A stretch of 64,000 nt of DNA from Methanosarcina vacuolata Z-761. GTDB lineage: Archaea > Halobacteriota > Methanosarcinia > Methanosarcinales > Methanosarcinaceae. Shown in pieces: positions 37,803-46,012 of this stretch. Location of the stretch: positions 930,001 to 994,000 of the forward strand of contig NZ_CP009520.1 of NCBI RefSeq assembly GCF_000969905.1, in the 5' to 3' direction. A program made the translations under genes and the position numbers. Below the pieces are notes generated by a model. That model was not told where the DNA came from. It saw only the letters and a program-made list of their open reading frames with translations, and ran no database searches. Each line of letters starts with the position of its first letter. The first letter of the stretch is position 1.

Positions 37803-40178
37803 ATGCCTTCTCTCGCAGAAATTCTCGGTAGCGCAGCCAAATTCAACAGCGTAGAAGACATGGAAGAATTCGTATATTCTGAGCACGACAATCTTTCGCC
37901 TGAAGAACAGGTATCTCAGGAAGAACTTGAAAATTTTGTTGCTGGACTTGCAAGTGCAATTGAATCTCAATCGACTGTATTCAGTTATGAGTATATGGAC
38001 TCTATTCTGGAAAAAGAAGAAGTCCCTGAAAATAAGGAAGACAAACTCGAAGCAGCATACAAGTTCTCAAGGGCTAACATAGCTAGATATGACCCAGATG
38101 AAACTGAAATCTATATAAATACACATCTTAAGAAGCATTTTAAACTTACTGCAACTGAAACCAACTCAATCATCAAAGCAATTAAGAGGGAAAATAAGAA
38201 TTCCAAGAAACAGTCTTTCACTCAGGTCTCTGCAACTAAAGAATCCAGTGTAAAATACGGAGACAACATCAACAGTGAAGTCCTTGACAACTGGAGCGAG
38301 TACATCACACCTGCTGTAGATAACGGTTACTACATAATTGATGATCACGGAATCATAAGAGTTGAAGAAAGATTAGGAAAAGACGGTGACATATCCGAGA
38401 AATGCATTGATGTTTGCAGATCCCCTTTCATCCTGTGTGGAATAAGTCAGCCTGTAAATGGAACTGGTACCTACTACAAACTAAGGTTTACTACATCAAA
38501 AGGCTGCACCAAGGAAGCCTGGGTTAATCATTCAGATTTGATAACAAAGAAGGGAATCAACGACCAGCTTGTGTCCCTTGACATAAACTGCCCTGAAAAC
38601 GGTCTTCAGAGAGAGACAATCGAATATGTAAGCAGATCAATTGCAGAGTTCAGCAGATTTTACAAGACAGAGTACTCAGCAGCTCAGTGTGGCTGGAATG
38701 AAGATAAGACAATATTCGTCTTGGGAACTCGAATGATTACAAGTGATGGCATAACAGATCTGCTCCCAATCGGTATTGACAGTAACTTCGAGGAGCTCAA
38801 TAAGAATGGGACTCTGGAAGCCTGGATGGAAGCTACAGAACCCATACTCTCACACGATCTTGCAAGGTTCAAAGCCTATGATGCCTTTACAGCACCAATC
38901 AACTACCTTCTAGGTGTCGAAAGCCACATGTGCGACCACTATGGAGACACTTCAACAGGGAAGACTCTTACAAGTAAAATAGCACTCTCGATGGTAGGAA
39001 AACCTGGGAAAGGCGGTCTTTCATATACAGCAGACAGCACCCCAAAAGGACTGCTCATCCGAGTAAAAGAGCACTCAGACCTGCCAATTCTCATCGATGA
39101 AACCTCCAAAGCCGGAGAAAGCTTCGCAACAGTTGTTTACGCTATCGCAAATGAAATGGGAAGAGTAAAGTCAACTAAAGATGGGAAATCCGATGGAGGG
39201 GAAACATACAGGTCTACAGTACTGGTAACTGGAGAAAACTCCCTGAGAGACTCCCTGACAAATGCAGGTCAAATGCTCAGGGTATTTGAACTGAGTGAAG
39301 CTCTTCCATCAATAGATGCTGAAATAGTAAGAAATGCTTACAGCTCAATTGATGAAAACTACGGTCACATAATAGAACTCTACATGCAGGAAGTGTTCAA
39401 AATGAAAGAAGACGGAACACTCAAAACACTGTATGAAGACTGCTATGCCCTGCTGCCTGAAACAACAACAAATGTAGAAGGAAGGTCAAAAAACATCTTT
39501 GCTGGAATTATGACCGCAGGAAAGATCCTTGAAAAAGTGTTTAAAGACATTGGTTTCAGTGCAAAAAGCCCAGATCAGGTAGTCAACAAATACTTCTTCC
39601 AGTGTGTTTGCGAAAAACCAATCGAAATGGAGCACATCAGGGCCCTGAGAATTATACTCGACTGGACACAATCTGACTATGGCTCTTTCACAATCTGCAA
39701 CGAGCAGGAAACCCTGTCTGAAGGAAACGGATTCAAGAGGAATGGATACATAGATGAAGATTACATCGATGTAATTGGAACCTGTCTTACAGATAAGCTG
39801 GACAAGCAACACGGAATGAAAACTACTAAGATCAAAGAACATTGGGCAAGGGATGGTATAATTGTACCAAAAACCTGCAAGAACTGGCAATTTAAGAGAG
39901 ACGGAAAAACAGTAAATGGAATAAGGATATACAGAAAGAAAGCTGAAGAATTACTTGGCTACAATGATGGTTCCGGAGGCGTAACAGATGTCCCTCTTAA
40001 CAACGATGTAAGGCTAATGATGAGGACTGTCAGCTTCCTGACAGAAGTGCGTGGGCAGGCTGAGAAGAGCCTCATAAACCAGACTGTGAACAACATTGAT
40101 ACCGAGTACCTGCTCTGCATGCTTGTAAAAAATGGGAAGATCATGAAGGTTGCTGAAGATACGTACAAAAGCTTCTAA
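37803..40178 (+). CDS. DUF927-type replicative helicase/ATPase
   Basis: 791 aa. The middle part fits DUF927, a superfamily 3-like helicase domain of plasmids and viruses: FILCGISQ, YKTEYSAAQCGWNEDKTIFV, Walker A GDTSTGKTLTS near residue 381, Walker B LPILIDETS near 430, and VLVTGENSLRD. The acidic N-terminal 100 residues and a winged-helix-like C-terminal part flank it. The start has GGGAGGGTG within the previous gene. Paired with the PrimPol it forms a minimal replication module. Confidence 0.8.
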   Translation: MPSLAEILGSAAKFNSVEDMEEFVYSEHDNLSPEEQVSQEELENFVAGLASAIESQSTVFSYEYMDSILEKEEVPENKEDKLEAAYKFSRANIARYDPDETEIYINTHLKKHFKLTATETNSIIKAIKRENKNSKKQSFTQVSATKESSVKYGDNINSEVLDNWSEYITPAVDNGYYIIDDHGIIRVEERLGKDGDISEKCIDVCRSPFILCGISQPVNGTGTYYKLRFTTSKGCTKEAWVNHSDLITKKGINDQLVSLDINCPENGLQRETIEYVSRSIAEFSRFYKTEYSAAQCGWNEDKTIFVLGTRMITSDGITDLLPIGIDSNFEELNKNGTLEAWMEATEPILSHDLARFKAYDAFTAPINYLLGVESHMCDHYGDTSTGKTLTSKIALSMVGKPGKGGLSYTADSTPKGLLIRVKEHSDLPILIDETSKAGESFATVVYAIANEMGRVKSTKDGKSDGGETYRSTVLVTGENSLRDSLTNAGQMLRVFELSEALPSIDAEIVRNAYSSIDENYGHIIELYMQEVFKMKEDGTLKTLYEDCYALLPETTTNVEGRSKNIFAGIMTAGKILEKVFKDIGFSAKSPDQVVNKYFFQCVCEKPIEMEHIRALRIILDWTQSDYGSFTICNEQETLSEGNGFKRNGYIDEDYIDVIGTCLTDKLDKQHGMKTTKIKEHWARDGIIVPKTCKNWQFKRDGKTVNGIRIYRKKAEELLGYNDGSGGVTDVPLNNDVRLMMRTVSFLTEVRGQAEKSLINQTVNNIDTEYLLCMLVKNGKIMKVAEDTYKSF

Positions 40179-40685
40179 TCTTCTCTTTTTTTTTTCGACA
40201 TTTTTCCGACATTTTTCCCTGACCTGAAATTCCGGATTTCTTCTCAGGATTAAGCACCTTTTCTTCGGGCCCGAAATTCTTCAGGGCCAGATTTCTCCAG
40301 GCCCGAATTTATTCTCAGATATTCCGATTTTTATGTTGGAATATGCCAGTTCTAAGAATGTCCTGTTTTTTACTTAAACCTGGATCAATTTTTCTCTTAG
40401 AAAGGTACGTGGCTTTCGGAGAGTTCCATGGTTTACCAACTATCGTGTAGGCAAAGTGTTACATGGGGAAAGTAGATGCTCTTAGAACGCCTTAGAATGG
40501 CTTACGGTTGATGTGCTTAAACGACTACGTTTTTGATCCACGTAGGCAGAATGGGGGCACCTGCACACATGCATACCAGCTCTGGGGGGGAAGTATGAAC
40601 TTTTGTGGAATATAAGTTGCCTATTCTAAGGAGGAATATTAAGGTATGTAACTTTTATCTTCTTGCAAATTCTTCAAGCTTGAAT
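40179..40685. other. GC-richer noncoding spacer after the helicase
   Basis: No gene was found. A perfect palindrome TTCGGGCCCGAA (40264-40275) near T-rich runs may terminate the replication operon. The 40400-40610 part is notably richer in G/C than its flanks and holds a hairpin CTACGT/ACGTAG (40525-40545), so a structured RNA or origin element is possible. Confidence 0.4.
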
Positions 40686-41087
40686 ATTCCATACTTTCCA
40701 TTCAAATATCAGTTGACATTGCTAACATGAAAACGTTAACAAGGGATGCCCATACCTCCATACAAGCATCATATGACATTTGAACTGTGTTTTAGCATTT
40801 TGGGTCTAAAACGATCTTACATTATCAAGCGACATTAAATTTTGAAAAGTATGGAAGGTATGGACTTTTCAGATTTATAAGAGCAATATTCTAGAGGTAA
40901 AAAAATAATATAATTTTTGCTCCTAGAAATTATATATTTTTTTCTTTCCTTATGTATTATATGTTTTAAATATTCCATACTTTCCATACTTTTATTATTA
41001 TTAAGTCTATTGTTATTGTATTTTCGTTCTAAGGTAGTCCATACTTTGTCCATACTTTGTCCATACTTTGTCCATACTGTCCATACC
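40686..41087. repeat. CCATAC iteron-like array, candidate replication origin
   Basis: CCATAC or its complement occurs about twelve times in 400 bp. Three perfect 11-bp units GTCCATACTTT (41037-41069) are followed by two at 9-bp spacing. Scattered pairs lie near 40690, 40748-40760, 40848-40860 and 40975-40988, some inverted. An 11-bp phase places sites on one helix face. AT-rich sequence lies between. The position after the replication genes supports an origin. Confidence 0.6.
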
Positions 41088-41148
41088 GTTCTTAAGCTCG
41101 TTTATTCCCCATGTTCCTGACTACACTTAAAATTTATTATAACTCCCT

Positions 41149-41180
41149 CCTTCCTGTAGATGTAGACCCTATCAGGAAGG
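41149..41180. terminator. Hairpin CCTTCCTG/CAGGAAGG
   Basis: Eight-bp perfect arms around a 16-base loop. A third copy of the arm (CTTCCTGTAGAAG) lies at about 41202-41215. Located at the end of the minus-strand gene at 41216. Confidence 0.4.
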
Positions 41181-41215
41181 GAAGTCCGAAGGAAGAAAAG
41201 TCCTTCCTGTAGAAG

Positions 41216-41437
41216 TTAGGTCTTTGTGATGTATTCGCAGGTCTCGGAGTCGCAGACCAGACCTACAGGAACGAGAACCCGCTTTCCTTCTATGAGCTTT
41301 CTTTTATAGCATACCTGGAGATATTCACCGCACACAGGGCCGAGTGGGCGAGGCAACTCTTTAAACTGAATTTTTCGCGTATAAATAGCGAGAGCACCAG
41401 CTATTTTAATTCTTTTTTTCGTATAAAAATACTCCAC
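41216..41437 (-). CDS. Small hypothetical protein with paired cysteines
   Basis: 73 aa: a basic N-terminal part (YFYTKKRIKIAGALAIYTRKI), then PVCGEYLQVCYKR and VCDSETCEYITK with four Cys that could bind one zinc. No family recognised. It is isolated on the minus strand between the origin-like region and the HTH gene. Confidence 0.45.
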   Translation of the reverse strand: MEYFYTKKRIKIAGALAIYTRKIQFKELPRPLGPVCGEYLQVCYKRKLIEGKRVLVPVGLVCDSETCEYITKT

Positions 41438-41530
41438 TTATCCAGTTATTCCAGGGATAAAAAGGCTTGCAGTTTCCCCGTTTTCCACTGATTATATTTT
41501 TATACATTGAACATTATAATTAATAGTTAT

Positions 41531-41983
41531 ATGCCTAGAAAAACGAAGCTGACCCCTGAACTCATTGATATTTGTGTTGAAAATATCAAGCTTGGGATGC
41601 CTTACACTGCTTGCTCAAAAGCAATAGGAATATCATATCAAACCTGGTGTAATTGGGTGAACCTCGGAAAAGAGGGAAAGTACCCTTACAGCTTATGGTA
41701 TATCAAGATCCAGGAAGCAGAGGCAGCCCTAATGAAAGAATGTTTAGACAGTGTTAAACTATCCATGAAACTTGGGGATGTAAAATCTGCAATGTTCTTA
41801 CTGGAAAAGCGGTTCTCTGATGATGGTTATGGAAAAACCTCTCAGGTTAAAGTCAACGCTCAGAATCAGAACCTCAACCTCAATGTCAATTCTTCCGCCA
41901 CGACTGAGGACATAGACAAGATAAGAGCCGAAATACTGGCAAGGCTCGTACCCAAGAGCAGGTTAATTGAGATCCAGGAATAA
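41531..41983 (+). CDS. Phage-type HTH protein, terminase small-subunit-like
   Basis: 150 aa from the ATG at 41531 (MPRKTKLTPEL); an upstream frame to 41507 overlaps a TATA-like stretch. The N-terminal helix-turn-helix (PELIDICVENIKLGMPYTACSKAIGISYQTWCNWVNLG) and the following YPYSLWYIKIQEAEA resemble small terminase subunits and phage homeodomain-like proteins. The middle is helical and the end Asn-rich. No large terminase is in the window, so it may be a regulator. Confidence 0.6.
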   Translation: MPRKTKLTPELIDICVENIKLGMPYTACSKAIGISYQTWCNWVNLGKEGKYPYSLWYIKIQEAEAALMKECLDSVKLSMKLGDVKSAMFLLEKRFSDDGYGKTSQVKVNAQNQNLNLNVNSSATTEDIDKIRAEILARLVPKSRLIEIQE

Positions 41984-42004
41984 CCTAACAGGCGAGTTAA
42001 AACG

Positions 42005-42286
42005 ATGACTCTTAAACTATCATTAGAGGACTACAGAGAGATAGGAGCAGAATTAAGCTTCCTATGTGACAGGCTCACAAAGCTTTCATGTAGATTAGGG
42101 AGGGAGACAGGAACCACGAAGAAACCTTACAGGCTTGCGAGAGAGGCAGACCAGCTTTTAAGTAAGTGCAAATCAGAAGCAGAGGAATTAATGTTCCTTC
42201 ATTATCCAGAGCTCGGAAGGGAAGGAATAAAGGTATTTTACGGTGAGATCAAACTCCCGCCAGACCTGCAAAGCAAAGACCCCTGA
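42005..42286 (+). CDS. Hypothetical helical protein
   Basis: 93 aa, mostly helical (LEDYREIGAELSFLCDRLTKLSCRLG), with a polar C-terminus. It follows the HTH gene by 21 bp on the same strand and is probably in its operon. No family recognised. A weak ribosome site (GGCGAG) is present. Confidence 0.5.
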   Translation: MTLKLSLEDYREIGAELSFLCDRLTKLSCRLGRETGTTKKPYRLAREADQLLSKCKSEAEELMFLHYPELGREGIKVFYGEIKLPPDLQSKDP

Positions 42287-42301
42287 GAGCTCGCAGGAGA
42301 G

Positions 42302-42850
42302 TTAAGCACTCTCCTTTCTCTCCCTATATGCGATCTGCTTGCACCTTGAAGAACAGTATTTAGAATCTTTCCTTTTTGATGTGAAGGACGCGGAGCAGAT
42401 TAAACAGGTATGGACTTTTTCAAGGTTGCGGTTTTCCAGTTGTTTCTCTTCTGTTATGCTTAGGTTACTAGTTCCACGGAGAAGGGCAACAATATCTTTA
42501 AGGCTCTCTTCTGTGTTCTTCGCTGCAAGGGATAAAACATGTACAAGGTTTTCGTTTTTGCGTCTATCCCCTGTAAGATCATGAACGAGATGTTTTCTCT
42601 CCATGTCCCACGACACCATTAATTCATCTAGGAGCCTGTTAACGTTTTCAAGTTCTTTCCTTAATGCCTCCTCGTTAACAACTTCAGAGGCACTCCTAAA
42701 TAATTTAAGGGTTGCCTCTCTTAGTTCTTCATTTGTGGTTAATGGTTCCCCTGTCACCTGTTCAATAAAGTTTTTAACGAGTTCATAGGCTTGTGCTCTG
42801 TCGAGAGTCCGGAAGATTAATTCCCTTTGTATATCGTTACAGTATAGCAT
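42302..42850 (-). CDS. Helical protein with C-terminal zinc finger
   Basis: 182 aa. A long helical and coiled-coil body (residues about 10-125) ends in CLICSASFTSKRKDSKYCSSRCKQIAYRER, a four-Cys finger of the type that ends many short element-borne proteins (CxxC...RxDxKYCSxxCxxxAYRxR). DNA binding is likely. It is convergent with the preceding gene. A nested inverted repeat (GTTATT...TTACT-CTAT-AGTAA-TAAC, 42852-42881) directly upstream may be its operator. Confidence 0.6.
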   Translation of the reverse strand: MLYCNDIQRELIFRTLDRAQAYELVKNFIEQVTGEPLTTNEELREATLKLFRSASEVVNEEALRKELENVNRLLDELMVSWDMERKHLVHDLTGDRRKNENLVHVLSLAAKNTEESLKDIVALLRGTSNLSITEEKQLENRNLEKVHTCLICSASFTSKRKDSKYCSSRCKQIAYRERKESA

Positions 42851-43322
42851 TGTTATTCCTTTGTTACTCTATAGTAATAACATAGGCGTAACACAATATA
42901 AATGTCAACTGTATAAACTTCTTTTTTTTGTTGCGAAAATTTTGGTCGGGATTCAGCGCGCTGTGCAAAGAAAAAAAACCGGATTCGGTTTGAGTTTGGC
43001 TCATTACCCTGCAGGACTCCTATTTCAGGTGACATCTATTCCGACAGAGACTTCTCTCTCAACATGTGCTCATCATCCCTATTTCAGGTGACTTCCATTA
43101 CACTTTCCTGACTCCACTCCAGGGTTGTTACACTTTCCTGACTCCACTCCATAACAGGTGCTCTTCATACCTATTCAGGTACACTTTCCGGACTCCACTC
43201 CAGGGTTGTTACACTTTCCTGACTCCACTCCAGGGTTGTTACACTTTCCTGACTCCACAAGAGGCCTAAACGATATTATATGCGGAATAAGAATAGAACT
43301 TCTGGAAGGGGGAATCAAAACC
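42851..43322. repeat. Noncoding region with composite 30-bp repeats
   Basis: A 30-bp unit beginning ACACTTTCCTGACTCCACTC occurs at 43100, 43130, 43181, 43211 and 43241. Each block is introduced by a sequence like GTGCTCWTCAT..CTATTTCAGGT (about 43067 and 43158), so an 81-91 bp higher-order unit has been duplicated. No spacers and no real ORF. It lies directly upstream of the gene at 43323. Confidence 0.85.
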
Positions 43323-43571
43323 ATGACCGAAATGACTCTAATCGAAGCACTGGAAAAACTTGCATTAATCACGAAAAAAGGACTAGATGAACCGATTCAT
43401 ATCCCAAGTAATGCAAATGAACCTATTACAATTGGTGAAGCAATTAAAGAAATACAAGATCACGCTTCTGACATTTCTGAAACTGATGATTATATCATAA
43501 GCAGTGATGGTATTCGGAAAACAGGGGAAAATGGACGCAAGATTGTATATCAGGTTAAAGAAAGTAAGTGA
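43323..43571 (+). CDS. Small acidic hypothetical protein
   Basis: 82 aa from the ATG at 43323, with GGAAGGGGGAA upstream; the frame stays open through the 30-bp repeats to 43158 but that part is repeat translation. Acidic throughout, with a helical N-terminus MTEMTLIEALEKLALITKKG and a short basic end. No family recognised. Confidence 0.55.
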   Translation: MTEMTLIEALEKLALITKKGLDEPIHIPSNANEPITIGEAIKEIQDHASDISETDDYIISSDGIRKTGENGRKIVYQVKESK

Positions 43572-43616
43572 CAGCCTTTACTCTCCATTAAAAAACTATA
43601 TAGCTTAGGTGTAGCT

Positions 43617-43832
43617 ATGCATAAAACCTTCAGAGAATTTAATGGCACAACCTACATGCTCGACGAGCTAAGTTATTCCGGGCTTGAAAAATCCGATGCC
43701 GAGAAGAGAAAAGCGATGTTGAAGAAGAGTGGACTTGGGGTTAGATGCATAAAGAAAGCAAATGGCAAGTACGTAATATACCATGAGTATATTGGGGATA
43801 TAAACAAAGAAGATGGCTCTTCATTTTTTTAG
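43617..43832 (+). CDS. Small basic hypothetical protein
   Basis: 71 aa: HKTFREFNGTTYMLDELSY, a charged helix (KSDAEKRKAMLKKSGLG), then RCIKKANGKYVIYHEY. This alpha/beta layout resembles small element-borne proteins of unknown role. It follows the previous gene by 45 bp on the same strand. Confidence 0.5.
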   Translation: MHKTFREFNGTTYMLDELSYSGLEKSDAEKRKAMLKKSGLGVRCIKKANGKYVIYHEYIGDINKEDGSSFF

Positions 43833-44163
43833 GGTGGGTTAAAAGCCTATCCAAAAAATGTTTGACCCATTGTAACATTTACAGTAAGGGATATGCACAT
43901 GGAGTAGATACTTAGACATTATAAGCCTGTTATATCTTTTCAACGTGTATTCTGACTTTTCGGATAGGTTCTTTGTGAGCTTGATAGATCTAGACTCCTT
44001 AATCTCACAGAAGAAAACGGGGCTTATTATTAGCCTGCCTGCAAGGCGTTCAGTCATGGCTGGACATTTACATTGCCTTCTTAAAAGGCTTCTTGTAAAG
44101 GCTTAGAATAAGGGATAAGTTCACAGATGAAATTGAAAAAAAGAGGTAGTAAGGAACTTATTT
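43833..44163. other. Spacer between convergent small genes
   Basis: Contains a distant inverted repeat AGCCTATCC (about 43847) / GGATAGGTT (about 43963). A minus-strand frame at 43839-44057 has no ribosome site and no coding character. No gene is called. Confidence 0.4.
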
Positions 44164-44493
44164 TTATTCTGATATGTGTACAATAACTGTCAATTCCTTT
44201 CCTTCAAATTCTTTTCCCACTGAAGATAGATGGCCATACCGCCCAAACTGACAAGTAAATACCTTATCTTCGGAAGTGACTGAGAGATCATCTCTTTCTC
44301 TGTGTCCTACAATGACCGTAGCCTGGAGAGAGGCATAACCAGATCTGAAACAGACAGGATATCCTCTTTTATCTACGGTGCAGTATTCGATAATATCTTT
44401 CTGTCCTGGAGTAAGGGTCATCGGGCAGGGAATTTTCAAAGGAATCGTTTTTCCTGGTCTTTTTGGTTCTCTTGGCATATGCATACGTACCAA
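44164..44493 (-). CDS. Small protein, DUF2080/AbrB-like C-terminus
   Basis: 109 aa. The C-terminal third (FGRYGHLSSVGKEFEGKELT, then VIVHIS) resembles the DUF2080 family, a small AbrB-like fold of archaeal mobile elements. The N-terminus is Pro/Lys-rich and the middle has single Cys residues. Its promoter carries a half-copy of the 24-bp operator described at 44895, with TATA inside. It may be the regulator acting at those sites (inference). Confidence 0.5.
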   Translation of the reverse strand: MVRMHMPREPKRPGKTIPLKIPCPMTLTPGQKDIIEYCTVDKRGYPVCFRSGYASLQATVIVGHRERDDLSVTSEDKVFTCQFGRYGHLSSVGKEFEGKELTVIVHISE

Positions 44494-44502
44494 CTTATAG
44501 AA

Positions 44503-44516
44503 TATATACTTTACGT
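44503..44516 (-). promoter_or_regulatory. Half-site operator/TATA of the 44164-44493 gene
   Basis: TATATACTTTACGT matches one arm plus centre of the two full operators at 44895 and 45005. On the minus strand the TATA lies about 15 bp before the start codon, so the mRNA would have almost no leader, or the site acts mainly as an operator. Confidence 0.5.
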
Positions 44517-44531
44517 TAGAATGAGGGAGGT

Positions 44532-44678
44532 TTAATCCTCTTCATCTACAAGAGGACACCATTCAACGCATTCCGAACCACAGATTCCAGCTCGGGAGCA
44601 GAATATACAAATATCTTTCCACATTTCTACAGGATACGAACCTATCAGTTCGTTGTGATCATCAGAAAATAAGGGCAT
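44532..44678 (-). CDS. Tiny Cys-rich protein (48 aa)
   Basis: ATG at 44678 with AGGAGGG 6 bp upstream, overlapping the end of the gene before it. Starts MPLFSDDHNELIGSYPVEMW; the second half has CIFCSRAGICGSECVEWC, five Cys that could bind zinc or a cluster. Too short for automatic calling, but supported by the strong ribosome site and by coupling to the 44681-44842 gene. Confidence 0.6.
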   Translation of the reverse strand: MPLFSDDHNELIGSYPVEMWKDICIFCSRAGICGSECVEWCPLVDEED

Positions 44679-44680
44679 TT

Positions 44681-44842
44681 TTAAGCCCTCCTGAGAATTT
44701 GCTGTTTCATCTTCCAGCTGTTAAGAATTTTGTTAGTTTCAGTGTTTGACAGGTCAAATTTGTCTATGAGATTCCAGGCTTCGTTTATGTCAGTTATTGT
44801 TTTCAGAGCATTCCAGATTTGAGTTTCAATTTTTTTTGTCAT
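44681..44842 (-). CDS. Tiny helical protein (53 aa)
   Basis: ATG at 44842 with AGAGGTAG upstream. MTKKIETQIWNALKTITDIN continues as charged helix ending NSWKMKQQILRRA. First gene of the leftward transcript from the 44895-44918 operator/promoter. No family recognised. Confidence 0.55.
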   Translation of the reverse strand: MTKKIETQIWNALKTITDINEAWNLIDKFDLSNTETNKILNSWKMKQQILRRA

Positions 44843-44894
44843 CTTTACTACCTCTTTGTATGATCCCGTTTTTCTTGTACAATACTAATAACTC

Positions 44895-44918
44895 ACGTAA
44901 AGTATATAAACTTTACGT
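44895..44918 (-). promoter_or_regulatory. 24-bp palindromic operator containing a TATA box (left)
   Basis: Perfect 9-bp arms ACGTAAAGT and ACTTTACGT around the hexamer ATATAA. The whole site is the exact reverse complement of 45005-45028. It lies about 50 bp upstream of the leftward gene pair, with TATA inside, so bound repressor would exclude TBP. Confidence 0.75.
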
Positions 44919-45004
44919 TGGGGTAATGATATTTCCCTGGAGAATATCGAGCAGTGATGAAAACTGGAATTTTAACCATTTAACAGATTCTTTACTATCA
45001 TTTA

Positions 45005-45028
45005 ACGTAAAGTTTATATACTTTACGT
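45005..45028 (+). promoter_or_regulatory. 24-bp palindromic operator containing a TATA box (right)
   Basis: Same arms with centre TTATAT, the mirror copy of 44895-44918. It drives the rightward gene at 45070. The two sites face apart, 86 bp between them, giving a symmetrical divergent control region. Confidence 0.75.
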
Positions 45029-45069
45029 GTCTATGGTATATTGTAGTAACATAAGGAGCACGACAACAA

Positions 45070-45228
45070 ATGAGAATTGAAAACATGAAAATCGGAATGG
45101 CTGTCAGATACGAAAACCAGAAATGGAAAGGTACTGTTGTTGGAATCGGAAAAGAAGAAATATAGGTTATTTTTGAAGGGGATGGAGCACTTGAATACAT
45201 CGACCCAATGTTTCTGAGGCCTTTCTAA
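45070..45228 (+). CDS. Small SH3/KOW-like protein with in-frame amber codon
   Basis: ATG at 45070 with AAGGAG 10 bp upstream. The frame reads MKIGMAVRYENQKWKGTVVG-IGKEEI, then TAG (45163-45165), then VIFEGDGALEYIDPMFLRPF and TAA at 45226. Both halves join into one sensible 52-residue beta-barrel-like domain (basic strand, GTVVGI, VIFEG, closing LRPF), so TAG sits in the middle of a strand. In Methanosarcina UAG can be read as pyrrolysine; otherwise this is a recent nonsense mutation. No PYLIS-type element was checked. Confidence 0.55.
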
Positions 45229-45273
45229 TCAGGCCTTTTGATCCTTTTTATGTTGTGCTCTGGGAAAAGGTGG

Positions 45274-45687
45274 ATGAAAATGAGAAGAACGGTTTATGAG
45301 ATAATTTTTGCAAGATTTCAGCAGATGAGAATTATTGACGAATCCGGAGAAATGCAAGCTGACTATATGAAGTTTGTAAGCTCCGGTTTAATGCCTTTAA
45401 ACGTGGATAAGCTTACATCTGATACAATCGCACTGGCACACAACGGAAAGCAAAATGGGGATGTCATGGCAGACCCTGATATGGAAGTAAGAATTTATCC
45501 AGAATTGAAAATGGCCGAGGCTTTAACTTTTAGAAATGATTACATGGGGATATATCAAGAAGTATATCCAGAGCCTGGGAAATACTATCCGAAACTCAAG
45601 AAGGAGCTTAACTACTTTCTGAACAATTGGCTTAAAACTATGATTGATATTCAAGGGTATCGGTTAACAGTGGAAGAGAGGGAATAA
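45274..45687 (+). CDS. DUF6908-like protein
   Basis: 137 aa from the ATG at 45274, preceded by GGTGG; the frame reaches 45238. The conserved core DPDMEVRIYP...EALTFRNDYMGIYQEVY...LNYFLNNWLKTMIDIQGY fits the DUF6908 family found on plasmids and phages. Function unknown. It is the last recognisable gene of the element. Confidence 0.6.
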   Translation: MKMRRTVYEIIFARFQQMRIIDESGEMQADYMKFVSSGLMPLNVDKLTSDTIALAHNGKQNGDVMADPDMEVRIYPELKMAEALTFRNDYMGIYQEVYPEPGKYYPKLKKELNYFLNNWLKTMIDIQGYRLTVEERE

Positions 45688-46012
45688 GCCGAATAATTCC
45701 GGCAAAATGGTTTTCAACAACTCAAACCCACGACCTAATTCTGCTCAAAGCAAAATCAGAACTTCTAAATATAGAGACAAGGTCATAGTGTGCATATTCA
45801 TTTGAAAATTGATTCTATTTATATTAGATTAATCCAATTTATAGCAAACACAGAGTATAAATAGAAGCATTTATGCTGGCGTTTTGGAATTAAGATTAGA
45901 TAGCAAATTGATCATAATAAATGCGCCCTTCAAGATCTTCTGACAATGGAAATATACTTATTAAGAGGATCAATGATTTTATCAAATTAAAAACAACAAA
46001 GTTTGTGTAAAT
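45688..46012. other. Junction between the element and the BREX locus
   Basis: AT-rich. 45709-45739 is an inverted, 4-mismatch copy of one arm of the palindromic element at 28623-28755 (shared core ATTAGGTCGTGGGTTTGA). TATA-like boxes lie at 45853 (TATAAATAG) and 45951 (AATATACTTA); either could start the BREX transcript. No gene was seen. Confidence 0.5.

Larger units (their letters stand above)
33469..45687. mobile_element. Integrated plasmid- or virus-like element
   Basis: The block runs from the integrase to about the DUF6908-like gene. It has its own recombinase, a divergent control region, a primase-polymerase plus DUF927-type helicase, iteron-like repeats, a terminase-small-subunit-like HTH gene and many tiny ORFs. 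No capsid, portal or large terminase was seen, so an integrative plasmid or satellite fits better than a full provirus. Flanking att repeats were not found, and the right end is uncertain. Confidence 0.65.

Noticed and set aside
43100-43260. CRISPR-like 30-bp repeats
   Set aside because: Copies are directly adjacent within blocks and the sequence between blocks is itself repeated; there are no spacers.
43839-44057. 72-aa minus-strand frame
   Set aside because: No ribosome site, no coding character, and it lies over an inverted repeat.
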